A stretch of 64,000 nucleotides of DNA from Novosphingobium sp. (GTDB taxonomy: Bacteria > Pseudomonadota > Alphaproteobacteria > Sphingomonadales > Sphingomonadaceae): contig NZ_JAPZQX010000003.1 of the NCBI RefSeq assembly GCF_027531025.1, forward strand, positions 124,001-188,000, written 5' to 3'. Position 1 is the stretch's first letter. Every line of letters starts with the position of its first letter. A program made the position numbers and the translations under genes. Under the pieces are notes generated by a model. It was not told the origin of the DNA. It made no database searches and was given only the letters and a program-made list of their open reading frames with translations. Shown one piece after another: positions 1 through 8,962 of the stretch.

Positions 1-1
1 C

Positions 2-40
2 CAGCGCGTGGCCGAAACCGCTGCCAAGCTGTTTGACTGA
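2..40 (+). CDS. C-terminal end of an unidentified protein (partial)
   Basis: The window opens inside a plus-strand gene. The last twelve codons read QRVAETAAKLFD followed by TGA. An amphipathic alanine-rich helix like this is compatible with many proteins, including phasins, but the piece is too short to assign. The clean intrinsic terminator seven bases after the stop supports this being the true end of a transcribed gene. Confidence 0.55.
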   Translation, partial: QRVAETAAKLFD

Positions 41-46
41 TGAAAA

Positions 47-77
47 GACGGGGCGGATCGCTGTGTTCCGCCCCGTC
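47..77 (+). terminator. Intrinsic terminator after the partial gene
   Basis: A perfect 11-bp stem (47-57 paired with 67-77; GACGGGGCGGA with TCCGCCCCGTC) encloses a 9-base loop, and the T-rich stretch AGTCGTTTGGTTT follows. It sits directly downstream of the stop codon at 40. Confidence 0.75.
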
Positions 78-95
78 AGTCGTTTGGTTTCGATC

Positions 96-178
96 CCGTC
101 ACCCCGGACTTGATCCGGGGTCCCGCTGTTCTGCCTGATCGCAAGAAGCGGGACCCCGGGTCGAGCCCGGGGTGACGG
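96..178. repeat. REPIN-like palindromic repeat (CCGTCACCCCGG family)
   Basis: Two arms lie in inverted orientation around a spacer of about 20 bases: a left arm at about 96-126 and a right arm at about 147-178. Each arm is itself a hairpin. The left stem is CCCCGGA/TCCGGGG and the right is CCCCGGG/CCCGGGG, so the base change is compensated on both sides of the stem. It occupies the space between two convergent genes. I believe similar GTCACCCCGG palindromes are common in sphingomonad genomes, but copy number cannot be tested here. It has no coding capacity. Confidence 0.75.
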
Positions 179-190
179 TGAAACGGCGGC

Positions 191-2119
191 TTACTTCAGC
201 AGGTGTTCCTTCCAGAACTGCAGCTCGCTCCAGAACTGGTAATCGGCATTTTCCTTCTTGGCGAAGCCGTGGCCCTCGTTGGTGCCGACCAGGTGCCAGG
301 CGGTACGGCCCTTGGCGCGGACAGCGGCGACCATCTGGTCGGCCTCGCTCTGCGGCACGCGCGGATCGTTGCCGCCGGTCACCACCAGCAGCGGGATCGC
401 CAGCTTGTCCACATGGGTCAGCGGCGAGATTTCCGTCAGCTTGGCGCGCTGCTTGGGATCGCGCTCGTCGCCATATTCCACCCGGCGCAGATCGCGGCGA
501 TAGGACTGGGTGTTTTCCAGGAAGGTCACGAAGTTACTGATCGCGACGATGCAATTGCCGGCCTTGAACCGGTCGCCATACCGGATCGCGCTGGCATAGC
601 ACATGTAGCCGCCATAGGAGCCGCCGCGCACCGCCATGCGGGCCGCGTCGATCCCGGCATCGCCCTGCAGCCGGTCGAGAAAGGCGCCGATGTCCTTGAC
701 CGAATTCTCGCGCAGGAACGGCCCGTTATCGAGGCTGACGAAGCGCTTGCCATAGCCGGTCGAGCCGCGGACATTGGGATAGAACACGGCAATGCCCTGT
801 TCGTTGAGCAGGTAATTGGTGCGGCCGCGGAATGACGGCGTGGTCTGCCCTTCCGGCCCGCCGTGAATGTCCACGATCAGCGGGCGCTTGCCGGGGAACT
901 TCGCCGGATCGGGACGATAGAGGAAGCCCGAGACCGGCTCGCCATCGAAGCTTTTCACTTCGATCAGTTCCGGCTCGACATTGCGCGCCGGATCAAGCCC
1001 GCCGGTTTCGCTTTCGGTCCAGCGCTTGACCGCCAGGGTCTTGGGATCGACCGAGAAGGCATCGGTTGGCACGCGGGCCGAGGAAACGGTGATCCCGATT
1101 TCGCCCCAGGGTGCGATCCGCAGCGACCCCAGCACGCCGCGCGGCAGGCCCGTCACCTCGCGCGTCTGGCCGGTCTTCGGATCGAGCAGGCGCAGCTTGG
1201 AAATGCCGGCCTCGTTGATCACGTAGGCGATGAAGCTGCCATCGGGAGCGATATCGAAGCCTTCGACATCCCACTTCGTTTCCGGTCCGCGCGGAGTGAA
1301 CTTGCCGGTCTTGGGATCAAGCGTGCCGAGCCGCTGGAAGTCCGAACCTTCGTCGCTGGTCACCCACAGCGTGCCATCCCGGGCGAACTTGGCGCCGCCA
1401 TGGGCAATCGCCTTCTTGTGATCGCCGATCGGGGTCAGCTTGCCGGTTTCAAGGTCCAGCCAGTGCAGGTCGCTTTTCTGGACCGAGACATATTGGGCAA
1501 CGATCGCCGCCTTGTTGCCGGGGGCGAAATCGGCCAGCGCCCAGCCGCCGCCGCTGACCTGCAACACCATCTTCGTGGTGGCGGGATTGCGCGGATCGAC
1601 CACATAGAGATCGCTGTCAGTGCCGTTGCGGCGGGTGGAGCTATAGGCCAGCCACTTGCCATCCGCGCTGACCGCGTTGATCGAATTGCGGCTCTTGCCG
1701 TCGGTCAGCAGGGTCAGGCGGCCATCCTTCAGCGTATAGAGCTGCCAGAACTCGCTGCCGCCGGTATCCTTGCGCACCACCAGGGTGCCGTCATTGGGCA
1801 TATAGCCGCCGCCCAGCGGCTCGGCCTCGAAGCTGATCTGGCGGCGGGCCATGCCGGGACCGGCCACGGTGTGCAGCTGGGCCACGTTGCCGAAGCGGGT
1901 GGAAATCAGCATGGACTTCGATACCGGATCCCAGTCCATGAAACTGGCGGTGCGGAATTCCATGTAGGGACGGCTCGCCTCGACCAATTGCATCGGCACG
2001 GGTGGAACGCCATCGGCGACGATTGCTGCTGGCTTGGGCGCAACGGGCGCAGCCTGTTGGGCCAGGGCCGGTGCAAAGGGCAGGGCGAGAGCGGTAAGGC
2101 CAAGCAGGGTCTTGCGCAT
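191..2119 (-). CDS. S9 family serine peptidase (prolyl oligopeptidase type), secreted
   Basis: A 642-residue protein with a typical Sec signal peptide (MRKTLLGLTALALPFAPALA, cleaved after ALA), so it is periplasmic or exported. The N-terminal 370 residues have the repetitive pattern of a WD40/beta-propeller (repeated D-P-K-T-G strand turns). The C-terminal alpha/beta hydrolase domain carries the peptidase S9 catalytic triad: Ser501 in GGSYGGYM, Asp585 in GGNDPRVP and His617 in NEGHGF. The HGGP oxyanion motif lies about residue 420. The family cleaves short oligopeptides, and the aminopeptidase-like S9C group is the closest match. It is transcribed divergently from the NTF2/GNAT/nitrilase operon and probably alone. 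Substrate is not predictable from sequence. Confidence 0.93.
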   Translation of the reverse strand: MRKTLLGLTALALPFAPALAQQAAPVAPKPAAIVADGVPPVPMQLVEASRPYMEFRTASFMDWDPVSKSMLISTRFGNVAQLHTVAGPGMARRQISFEAEPLGGGYMPNDGTLVVRKDTGGSEFWQLYTLKDGRLTLLTDGKSRNSINAVSADGKWLAYSSTRRNGTDSDLYVVDPRNPATTKMVLQVSGGGWALADFAPGNKAAIVAQYVSVQKSDLHWLDLETGKLTPIGDHKKAIAHGGAKFARDGTLWVTSDEGSDFQRLGTLDPKTGKFTPRGPETKWDVEGFDIAPDGSFIAYVINEAGISKLRLLDPKTGQTREVTGLPRGVLGSLRIAPWGEIGITVSSARVPTDAFSVDPKTLAVKRWTESETGGLDPARNVEPELIEVKSFDGEPVSGFLYRPDPAKFPGKRPLIVDIHGGPEGQTTPSFRGRTNYLLNEQGIAVFYPNVRGSTGYGKRFVSLDNGPFLRENSVKDIGAFLDRLQGDAGIDAARMAVRGGSYGGYMCYASAIRYGDRFKAGNCIVAISNFVTFLENTQSYRRDLRRVEYGDERDPKQRAKLTEISPLTHVDKLAIPLLVVTGGNDPRVPQSEADQMVAAVRAKGRTAWHLVGTNEGHGFAKKENADYQFWSELQFWKEHLLK

Positions 2120-2255
2120 GGGTTAGGGCGTCCTTGGTCTGGTTTATGCCACGCAGGTTGCCGCGCTGCCCGCCCACTTGCAACCGCCCATTCGACGAAG
2201 CGCTGACAAGCGCGACGCGATCGGTTAGGCGCCATGCCAAAGGAGATTGCCACCG

Positions 2256-2666
2256 ATGAGCCAGATCGCCGCGCTTGCCCTGCTGGACCGCTATTACACT
2301 GCCTTCAACGCGGGCGATTGGGAAGGGATGCTGGCCTGCCTCAGCGATGACGTGGCGCATGACATCAACCAGGGCGCGCGGCAGGTTGGGAAGGACGCGT
2401 TCCGCAGCTTCCTGGCCCATATGGAGCGCTGTTATGCTGAACAGCTTCACGACCTCGTGCTGATGGCCAGCGCCGATGGCACCCGCGCCAGCGCCGAATT
2501 CGTGGTGCATGGGCAATACCTCAACACCGACGCTGGCCTGCCCGAGGCAACGGGGCAGCGCTATGTCCTGCCGGCCGGGGCCTTCTTTGCGATCGAGAAT
2601 GGGCTGATTGCCCGCGTCACGGTCTATTACAACCTGGCCGACTGGGAAGCGCAGGTGATCGGATGA
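2256..2666 (+). CDS. SnoaL/NTF2-like protein (steroid delta-isomerase-related)
   Basis: A 136-residue cone-fold protein of the NTF2-like superfamily. The opening LDRYYTAFNAGDWEGMLACL helix pair and the closing ARVTVYYNLADWEAQV strand are typical of the ketosteroid-isomerase-related group. I chose ATG 2256 because AAGGAG at 2240-2245 is ten bases upstream; an in-frame TTG at 2247 would overlap that site. The stop overlaps the next start as ATGA, so it is the first gene of a three-gene operon with a GNAT acetyltransferase and a nitrilase-family amidase. The enzymatic role is unknown; the cavity could bind a small substrate. Confidence 0.85.
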   Translation: MSQIAALALLDRYYTAFNAGDWEGMLACLSDDVAHDINQGARQVGKDAFRSFLAHMERCYAEQLHDLVLMASADGTRASAEFVVHGQYLNTDAGLPEATGQRYVLPAGAFFAIENGLIARVTVYYNLADWEAQVIG

Positions 2667-3250
2667 GCATCGATGTCCGCCCGCTGACCGGGGCGGCGTT
2701 GCAGGCCGCACTGCCGGACCTGGCGCGGCTGCGGATCGCGGTCTTCGCGGCCTGGCCCTATCTCTATGCAGGGAGCGAGGAATACGAGCAGGACTATCTG
2801 GCCGAATTCACAGCCTGCCCCGATGCCGTGCTGGTGGCGGCGCTTGATGGGGAGCGGATCGTTGGGGCGGCAACGGCCTCGCCGCTGATCGCGCAGGAGG
2901 ACTACATCCGCGCGCCCTTCGTGACGGCGGGGATTGACCCGGCGGGGGTGTTCTACTTTGGCGAGAGCGTGCTGCTGCCTGAATATCGCGGGCAGGGGAT
3001 CGGCCATGCCTTCTTCGATCACCGCGAGGCGGCGGCGCGGGCCTGGGGGGCGCGTCAGGCCAGCTTCTGCGCCGTGGTGCGCCCTACCGATCATCCCGCA
3101 CGCCCGGCGGACTACGTCCCGCTCGACGCCTTCTGGGGCAAGCGCGGCTATGCTCCGGTATCGGGGCTGGTCGGCAGCTTTGCCTGGGCCGATCATGGCG
3201 AGCAGGAAGAGAACCTAAAGCCGATGCAATACTGGATGCGCCAGCTATGA
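2663..3250 (+). CDS. GNAT family N-acetyltransferase
   Basis: A 195-residue protein with the GNAT fold. The acetyl-CoA pyrophosphate-binding loop is seen as EYRGQGIGHAFFDHREAAA at about residues 109-127, after the beta4 strand FYFGESVLLP. The start ATG overlaps the stop of the NTF2-like gene and the stop overlaps the start of the nitrilase gene (both ATGA), which implies translational coupling. Acceptor substrate is unknown. Pairing with a carbon-nitrogen hydrolase suggests the two act on the same amine or amide, but that is inference. Confidence 0.88.
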   Translation: MSIDVRPLTGAALQAALPDLARLRIAVFAAWPYLYAGSEEYEQDYLAEFTACPDAVLVAALDGERIVGAATASPLIAQEDYIRAPFVTAGIDPAGVFYFGESVLLPEYRGQGIGHAFFDHREAAARAWGARQASFCAVVRPTDHPARPADYVPLDAFWGKRGYAPVSGLVGSFAWADHGEQEENLKPMQYWMRQL

Positions 3251-4146
3251 CCCGCTTCATCGTCGCCGCCGCGCAGTACCCGATCGAGGCCCTGGCTGAC
3301 TGGGCGGTCTATCAGGCCAAGCTGACCCGCTGGGTGGAGCAGGCGGCCGAGGGCGGGGCAGCGCTGGCGGTGTTTCCCGAATATGGCGCGATGGAGCTCG
3401 CTAGTCTGGATCCGGCCACAATGGGCGACCTCGCCGGTTCGCTGGCCTCGGTCAGCGCACTCTTGCCGCGGGTCGATGCGCTGCACGCTGACCTTGCTGC
3501 GCGGCTTGGCCTGCACATCCTGGCAGCGAGCGCACCCTGCGCCCTGCCGGACGGGCGCTATGTCAACCGCGCCCGGCTGTTCGCGCCCAATGGCAAGGTG
3601 GGGGTGCAGGACAAGCTGATCATGACCCGGTTCGAGCGCGAGGAGTGGGGTGTGAGCGGTGGTGGTCCGCTGCGGCTGTTCGACACCGCGCTCGGGCGGA
3701 TCGGGATCAACATCTGCTATGACAGTGAGTTTCCCCTGCTGGCCCGCGCCCAGGTCGAAGCCGGGATGGAGCTGCTGCTGGTGCCCAGCTGTACCGAGGC
3801 ACTTCACGGGTACTGGCGGGTACGCCTTGGTGCCTCTGCCCGGGCGCTTGAGGGACAGTTGTGTGCCATTCATAGCCCTACTGTGGGCATGGCCGAATGG
3901 TCTCCGGCGGTCGACAGCAATCGCGGTGCCGCTGCCATCTATGGCCCGCCCGACCGGGGCTTTCCGGCCGATGGCGTGGTGGCGATCGGTCAACTCGACG
4001 CGGCGCAATGGCTCTTCGCCGAAGTGGACCTCGCCCGAGTGGCGGATCTCCGCGCCGATGGCGGTGTGCTGAACGCCCGGCACTGGGCCGAGCAGCCGGG
4101 CGGCAGCGCGCCGCTCCCCCCGGTCGAACTGGTAGACTTGCGCTGA
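3247..4146 (+). CDS. Carbon-nitrogen hydrolase (nitrilase superfamily amidase)
   Basis: A 299-residue member of the nitrilase superfamily with the complete Glu-Lys-Cys triad: Glu45 (FPEYGAME), Lys123 (VQDKLIMTRFE) and Cys157 (NICYDSEFP). These enzymes hydrolyse non-peptide C-N bonds in amides and carbamoyl compounds in the cytoplasm. The SCTEALHGYWRVR segment after the nucleophile resembles the branch often found next to or fused with GNAT acetyltransferases. It is the third gene of a coupled operon (ATGA overlap with the GNAT gene) and dacB follows 26 bases later, possibly on the same transcript. Confidence 0.9.
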   Translation: MTRFIVAAAQYPIEALADWAVYQAKLTRWVEQAAEGGAALAVFPEYGAMELASLDPATMGDLAGSLASVSALLPRVDALHADLAARLGLHILAASAPCALPDGRYVNRARLFAPNGKVGVQDKLIMTRFEREEWGVSGGGPLRLFDTALGRIGINICYDSEFPLLARAQVEAGMELLLVPSCTEALHGYWRVRLGASARALEGQLCAIHSPTVGMAEWSPAVDSNRGAAAIYGPPDRGFPADGVVAIGQLDAAQWLFAEVDLARVADLRADGGVLNARHWAEQPGGSAPLPPVELVDLR

Positions 4147-4172
4147 GCCGGTCCGGGCGGCACCTTGCGACA

Positions 4173-5666
4173 ATGCGTTCGTTGATCCTTGCCGCCGCGC
4201 TGACGCTTTGTGCGCCGGCCATCGCCCAGACCGAACCGGTTCCGCCCGCCGCGCCGCCCAGCGTCGAAGCGATCCTCGCGACGGCTCCGGCGGGCACCCG
4301 CATCGGTCTGTTGGTAGTGGATGAACAGGGGCGCGAGGTGATCGCGATCCGGCCGGATGACCGTTTTATCCCGGCCAGCAATACCAAGCTGTTCACCACA
4401 GCCGCCGCCTATGCCCTGCTGGGTGACAAGATGGCGCGGGCCAGGCTGGGGACCGAGGAATTCGGCCGCTATGCCCCCGGTGCCTTTATCGGCCTCGCTG
4501 AGCAGGACGGCGGCCCACCCCACGTGATCCTTTACGGACGGGGCGATGCGCACCTGTCTTCCGCGCCAGACTGCAAGATCGACTGCCTCAGCGAACTGGC
4601 GGGAATGGTGGCGAAGAAGGCGAAGGTCGTTGCCGATGTCGTGGGCGATGCCAGCTGGTTTCCCGACCAGCGGTGGAGCCCGGGGATGAGCTGGAACAAC
4701 ATCGGCACCGACAGCGGCACGGCCATTGCCGCGCTGAGTATCGATGATAACGAGGTGCGGGTCGAGGTGCGCCCGGCGGCCGCCGGACAGCCGCCGCTGG
4801 TCACCAGCAACGACTATTTCACCCTGCGCAACGAGGCGGTGACCATCGCCGCCGGGGGCAAGACCAGCCTGGCGTTCGAACGGGCGCCCGGCAGCATGGA
4901 ACTGCGCCTTTATGGCGAGATCGCGGCCGATGCCGCACCCTTCACCGACCGGCTGGGGGTCGACGATCCGGCGCATTATGCGGCCTGGGCGCTGCGTCGC
5001 CAGCTGGTGGGGCGCGGGGTTGCCGTGCAGGGCACGGTGCGTTCGACTTACCGTCCGGTCGCCCTGATCGACGATCCGAAGCAGCGCGAAGGGCGTGACC
5101 TGCGGCTGCCCATGCCGCGCGGCGCCTTCATGGGCGGGCATACCGCGCCGCCGCTGGCCGAGACGGTGCGGATCGTCAACAAGGTCAGCCAGAACCTCTA
5201 TGCCGACCTGCTGCTGCGCCGGATCGGGCGGATTTCCGGCACCGGGTCGCTGGCCGATGGGGTGGCGGCGATGGAGCAGGTTTTCACCGCCGCCGGGCTG
5301 CCGCGCACCGGTTGGGATTTCTCCGATGGCTCGGGCATGTCGACTTACAACCGGATTTCCCCGCGCGCGGCGGTCGCGCTGCTGCGCTGGTCTGCCAGCC
5401 AGCCGTGGGGCCAGGAGTACCGCGCCTCAATGCCGGTCGGTGGTGTCGATGGCACCCTGCGTCGCCGCTTTGCCGGAACCCCGCTGGCGGGACGGATCTG
5501 GGCCAAGACCGGCACACTCAATGCGACCCATGCCCTGTCCGGCTGGCTGAAGACCGCCAGCGGGCGCGAGTTGATCTTCTCGATCATCGCCAACGATGTG
5601 CCGGACGGGACGCGGGTGGTGCCGGTGGTGGACGCGGCCTTGCAGGCGATCGCTGCCGCGAATTGA
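4173..5666 (+). CDS. dacB: D-alanyl-D-alanine carboxypeptidase/endopeptidase (PBP4, peptidase S13)
   Basis: A 497-residue exported penicillin-binding protein with signal peptide MRSLILAAALTLCAPAIAQ. Active-site motifs are in the S13 order: SNTK with Ser69 and Lys72, the SxN-type motif in SDGSGMSTYN near residue 390, and KTGT near residue 450. The long insert between the first two motifs is characteristic of PBP4. It trims or cleaves peptidoglycan stem peptides in the periplasm. I chose ATG 4173 because it begins the signal peptide; the frame is open further upstream but only as antisense-like sequence over the nitrilase gene. Confidence 0.93.
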   Translation: MRSLILAAALTLCAPAIAQTEPVPPAAPPSVEAILATAPAGTRIGLLVVDEQGREVIAIRPDDRFIPASNTKLFTTAAAYALLGDKMARARLGTEEFGRYAPGAFIGLAEQDGGPPHVILYGRGDAHLSSAPDCKIDCLSELAGMVAKKAKVVADVVGDASWFPDQRWSPGMSWNNIGTDSGTAIAALSIDDNEVRVEVRPAAAGQPPLVTSNDYFTLRNEAVTIAAGGKTSLAFERAPGSMELRLYGEIAADAAPFTDRLGVDDPAHYAAWALRRQLVGRGVAVQGTVRSTYRPVALIDDPKQREGRDLRLPMPRGAFMGGHTAPPLAETVRIVNKVSQNLYADLLLRRIGRISGTGSLADGVAAMEQVFTAAGLPRTGWDFSDGSGMSTYNRISPRAAVALLRWSASQPWGQEYRASMPVGGVDGTLRRRFAGTPLAGRIWAKTGTLNATHALSGWLKTASGRELIFSIIANDVPDGTRVVPVVDAALQAIAAAN

Positions 5667-5683
5667 GCCATTGCTGCTCCAGA

Positions 5684-5703
5684 TTGTTGCATCGTTGCAA
5701 CAA
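5684..5703. promoter_or_regulatory. Perfect 8-bp palindrome upstream of the TonB receptor
   Basis: TTGTTGCA (5684-5691) and TGCAACAA (5696-5703) form a perfect inverted repeat with a 4-base centre. It lies 18 bases after the dacB stop and about 130 bases before the receptor start. There is no T-tract after it, so an operator is more likely than a terminator. The cognate regulator is unknown. Confidence 0.45.
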
Positions 5704-5832
5704 GAACCGGCTGTTCCGGCAAATCTTGGAAGCCTGTGGCACCAGTATCGATTCAGCACCTTTCGCAATGCGATGATTCCGTTAGTCTGGAGCTATCCGC
5801 ACGATTGTTGTGGCTTTCAGGGGGTTCTTCCG

Positions 5833-8799
5833 ATGATTGCTCGTTCCGTTTCCCGTCTTGTCCTGTCCAGTTCGGTCGCCATGGTAGCCTTGGCCGCGCC
5901 GGCCCTGGCCCAGCAGACGCCTGACATCACCAGCCCCAACAGCGCTTCGGAAGCTGACAAGGCGATCATCGTCACCGGTTCGCGGATCAAGCAGGATCCG
6001 GCCAAGAGCGCGCTGCCGCTGGAAATCATCACCAGCGCCGATATCGAGCGGAACGGCCTTTCCAGCCCAGAACAGCTGACCATGTTCCTTACCTCGAACG
6101 GTTCGGGGGCGGATAACCTTGCCTCCAACGCCGACGTGACGACCGGCGCGCAGCGCGGCACCAACGGGCTTTCGGCGGCCAACCTGCGCGGGCAGGGCAG
6201 CGCCTCTACCCTGGTGCTCTTGAACGGCCGCCGCGTGGCCGCACACGGCCTGTCGGGTTCGGCGGTCGACGTGAACCAGATCCCCTTCGCCGCGATCGAG
6301 CGGGTCGAAATCCTCAAGGACGGGGCTTCGGCGATCTATGGCACCGATGCCGTGGGCGGGGTGATCAACTACATCACCAAGAAGAACTATACCGGGATCG
6401 GGGCGCAGGGCTTCGTCGATGCGACCGAAGCGGGCGGCGGCAACATCTACCGCCTGTCGGGCATTGTCGGCTATGGCGATCTTGACGATCAGGGCTTCAA
6501 CATCATGGGCGCGGTCTCGTACCGCTGGGCCAAGATGCTGCGCGGCGAACAGCGCGATTTCGTCAACGGCAACCAGCCCAACCGCGGCCTGTCGATCGAC
6601 ACGCGCGGCACCCCGATTGCCAGCGTGTTCAACATCGGTGCCAACAGCTTCCAGACCCCGCTCGGCACCCTGCTGACCGGCCTGACGCTGACTGCGCCCA
6701 ACGGGGCCAATGCCGCGTCCGGCGGGATCAATGTCCTCGACCTGCCGGGTGGCGCCGGGTGCGGCTCGTTCGATGGCGGCATGGCCTATGACGAAGTGCT
6801 GTGGAACAACCCCAGCGCGGTCTTTGCCTGCGCCTGGGATACCGGCCGCGCGGCGGTGATCCAGCAGCCGATCGATACGCTGACCTATTATGGCCGCGCG
6901 ACGGTGAAGGTCGGGGCGAGCGAGATCTATGCCGAAGTGACCGGTTCGGATGCGAAGTCGGCCAAGAGCTTCTCGAACGCGCAGCTTTCGGCCAACACCA
7001 CCAACCTGCCCTGGGCCTATCCGCTCAACAGCCTTACCCAGGCGACCTACAACCAGATCTTCAACGCGATCCGCGGGGCCTTCCCGGCCAATGCGGCGGC
7101 GCTCGATGCCCGTTATGGCCGGCCGATCTCGGGTCGGTGGCGCTGCGTGGCCTGCGGGCCGCGCGAGTATGAGACCGATACGGAGACCTTCCGCATCGCG
7201 CTGGGCATCGATGGCCCGCTGCCGATGGAAGGGTGGGACTATCGCGTCGGTGGCTCGATTGCGCGCAGCGAAAGCTCGTCGGTGCTCGGCACCGGGTTCT
7301 ACTATCGCGGCACGCTGAACAACGGCGCGACCGATCCGCTGGCGCCGATCGCGCCGGGGGCGACCACGGCGGGGATCGTCGGCGTCATCAACGCCGGCCT
7401 GATCAACCCCTTCAGCCTGAGCCAGACCGATGCCGGGCTGGCCGCCCTGCGGGCCGTTTCAGCCGAAGGGACCACGCTGTTCGGCGGCAAGTACGAAGTG
7501 AAGCAGGTCGATGCCTCGGTTTCGGGGCCGCTGTTCTCGATGCCGGCCGGTGACGTGCAGATTGCCGCCGGGATCGATTACCGCCGCGAAACCTATTCGT
7601 TCAACGGTTCGCCCGCCGCAGTGGCCGGCCAGCCGGTGATCTTCCTGGCGGCCTTCGACAACGTCAATGCGCTGACCCCCAAGAACCGCGACGTCAAGGC
7701 GGCCTATGCCGAAGTGAACGTGCCGCTGTTCGAAAGCTTCGAAGTGACCGGCGCTTTCCGCATCGACGATTACACCGGCTTTGGCACCACCACGAATCCG
7801 AAGATTTCGGCGAAGTTCCAGCCGCTTGACTGGCTGATGTTCCGCGGCAGCTACAACACCAGCTTCCGCGTGCCGGCCTTCAACCAGGTGTTCAACGGGA
7901 TCACCGAAAGCCCCTATTCGGGCAGCGATCTGGCCGATCCGGTGCGCTGCCCCGGCGGCGTGCCGACCAGCGCCTTTGGTTCGGGCCAACCCTGCGCGCA
8001 GATCCGTCCGAACATCTGGACCGGCGGTACGCTCGACCTGAAGCCCGAAACCGCCAAGCAGGCCAGCCTTGGCGTGGTCGTGCGTCCGGCACCGGGCTGG
8101 TCGGCCTCGGTCGACTGGTGGATGATCAATGTCGAGGATACGCTCCAGATCCTGACCCTGCGCCAGCTGATCGACAATGCCGCGCTGTTCCCGGATCGCT
8201 TCATCCGCGATGCCGGTGGCAACATCACCACGATCGACCAGCGCTGGGTCAACGCCGGGGCGCGGCGCACCCAGGGGCTTGAGTTCAGCCTGCGCGGGGC
8301 GATCGATGTTTCTTCGGGCAGCAAGCTCGATATCGGCATGGATGGCTCCATGCTGCTCAAGAAGAAGGAAAAGCTGACCCCGACCGCCGCTTATGGCCCC
8401 AGCCAGATCGGCGTGTTCACCTTCGCGGGCGATCTCGGCCTGAAGTGGAAGCACAACGCCTGGGTGACCTTCTCGACCGAGGACTTCTCGGCCACGCTGA
8501 CCCAGATGTTCCGCAACGGCTATACCAACCAGAAGCTGCCCGGGATTGCGGCTGGCACGGTAGTGCGGCCCGATTTCAACGAGCGGGTTTCGAACTATGT
8601 CACCTACAACCTGGCCGTGACCTACAGGGGGCTTGCCCCGAATCTGACTGTCACCGCCGGGGTGAAGAACATCTTCGATACCGATCCGCCGTTCGCGATC
8701 AGCTATGATGGCAACACCGGGGCCGGCAGCTCGTGGGAACCGCGCGTGGCCGACCCACGCGGACGGGCCTACACGCTGTCGATCGAAACCAAGTTCTGA
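5833..8799 (+). CDS. TonB-dependent outer-membrane receptor
   Basis: A 988-residue outer-membrane receptor. Signal peptide MIARSVSRLVLSSSVAMVAL ends at ALAQQ. A plug domain follows with the typical IIVTGSRI start, the NGRRVA strand and IERVEILKDGASAIYGTDAV at about residues 156-175, then a 22-strand barrel ending in the C-terminal Phe (SIETKF) expected of Omp85-assembled proteins. It imports a scarce nutrient using TonB energy. The ligand is not evident, and no siderophore, sugar or vitamin gene is adjacent. ATG 5833 is chosen because it starts the signal peptide; the frame is open upstream to 5596. The extracellular loops contain Cys pairs (for example around RCPGGV...QPC). Confidence 0.93.
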   Translation: MIARSVSRLVLSSSVAMVALAAPALAQQTPDITSPNSASEADKAIIVTGSRIKQDPAKSALPLEIITSADIERNGLSSPEQLTMFLTSNGSGADNLASNADVTTGAQRGTNGLSAANLRGQGSASTLVLLNGRRVAAHGLSGSAVDVNQIPFAAIERVEILKDGASAIYGTDAVGGVINYITKKNYTGIGAQGFVDATEAGGGNIYRLSGIVGYGDLDDQGFNIMGAVSYRWAKMLRGEQRDFVNGNQPNRGLSIDTRGTPIASVFNIGANSFQTPLGTLLTGLTLTAPNGANAASGGINVLDLPGGAGCGSFDGGMAYDEVLWNNPSAVFACAWDTGRAAVIQQPIDTLTYYGRATVKVGASEIYAEVTGSDAKSAKSFSNAQLSANTTNLPWAYPLNSLTQATYNQIFNAIRGAFPANAAALDARYGRPISGRWRCVACGPREYETDTETFRIALGIDGPLPMEGWDYRVGGSIARSESSSVLGTGFYYRGTLNNGATDPLAPIAPGATTAGIVGVINAGLINPFSLSQTDAGLAALRAVSAEGTTLFGGKYEVKQVDASVSGPLFSMPAGDVQIAAGIDYRRETYSFNGSPAAVAGQPVIFLAAFDNVNALTPKNRDVKAAYAEVNVPLFESFEVTGAFRIDDYTGFGTTTNPKISAKFQPLDWLMFRGSYNTSFRVPAFNQVFNGITESPYSGSDLADPVRCPGGVPTSAFGSGQPCAQIRPNIWTGGTLDLKPETAKQASLGVVVRPAPGWSASVDWWMINVEDTLQILTLRQLIDNAALFPDRFIRDAGGNITTIDQRWVNAGARRTQGLEFSLRGAIDVSSGSKLDIGMDGSMLLKKKEKLTPTAAYGPSQIGVFTFAGDLGLKWKHNAWVTFSTEDFSATLTQMFRNGYTNQKLPGIAAGTVVRPDFNERVSNYVTYNLAVTYRGLAPNLTVTAGVKNIFDTDPPFAISYDGNTGAGSSWEPRVADPRGRAYTLSIETKF

Positions 8800-8828
8800 T
8801 CACAGACCGGTTCATTCCGGCAAGGAGA

Positions 8829-8856
8829 GGGGCGCGGCCTGCGGGTCGCGCCCTTT
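8829..8856 (+). terminator. Intrinsic terminator after the TonB receptor
   Basis: GGGCGCG (8830-8836) pairs with CGCGCCC (8847-8853), extended outward by weaker pairs, and is followed by TTTCCTTTGG. It starts 30 bases after the receptor stop. Confidence 0.7.
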
Positions 8857-8962
8857 CCTTTGGTTTGGCCAAGTTCCTGAATTCGGGGTTTATTTATTGT
8901 TAACCTGAATTTTACCCAGATTCGGGACACTGGCGCGGTACGAAACCAAGTGAGCCGCCGCG

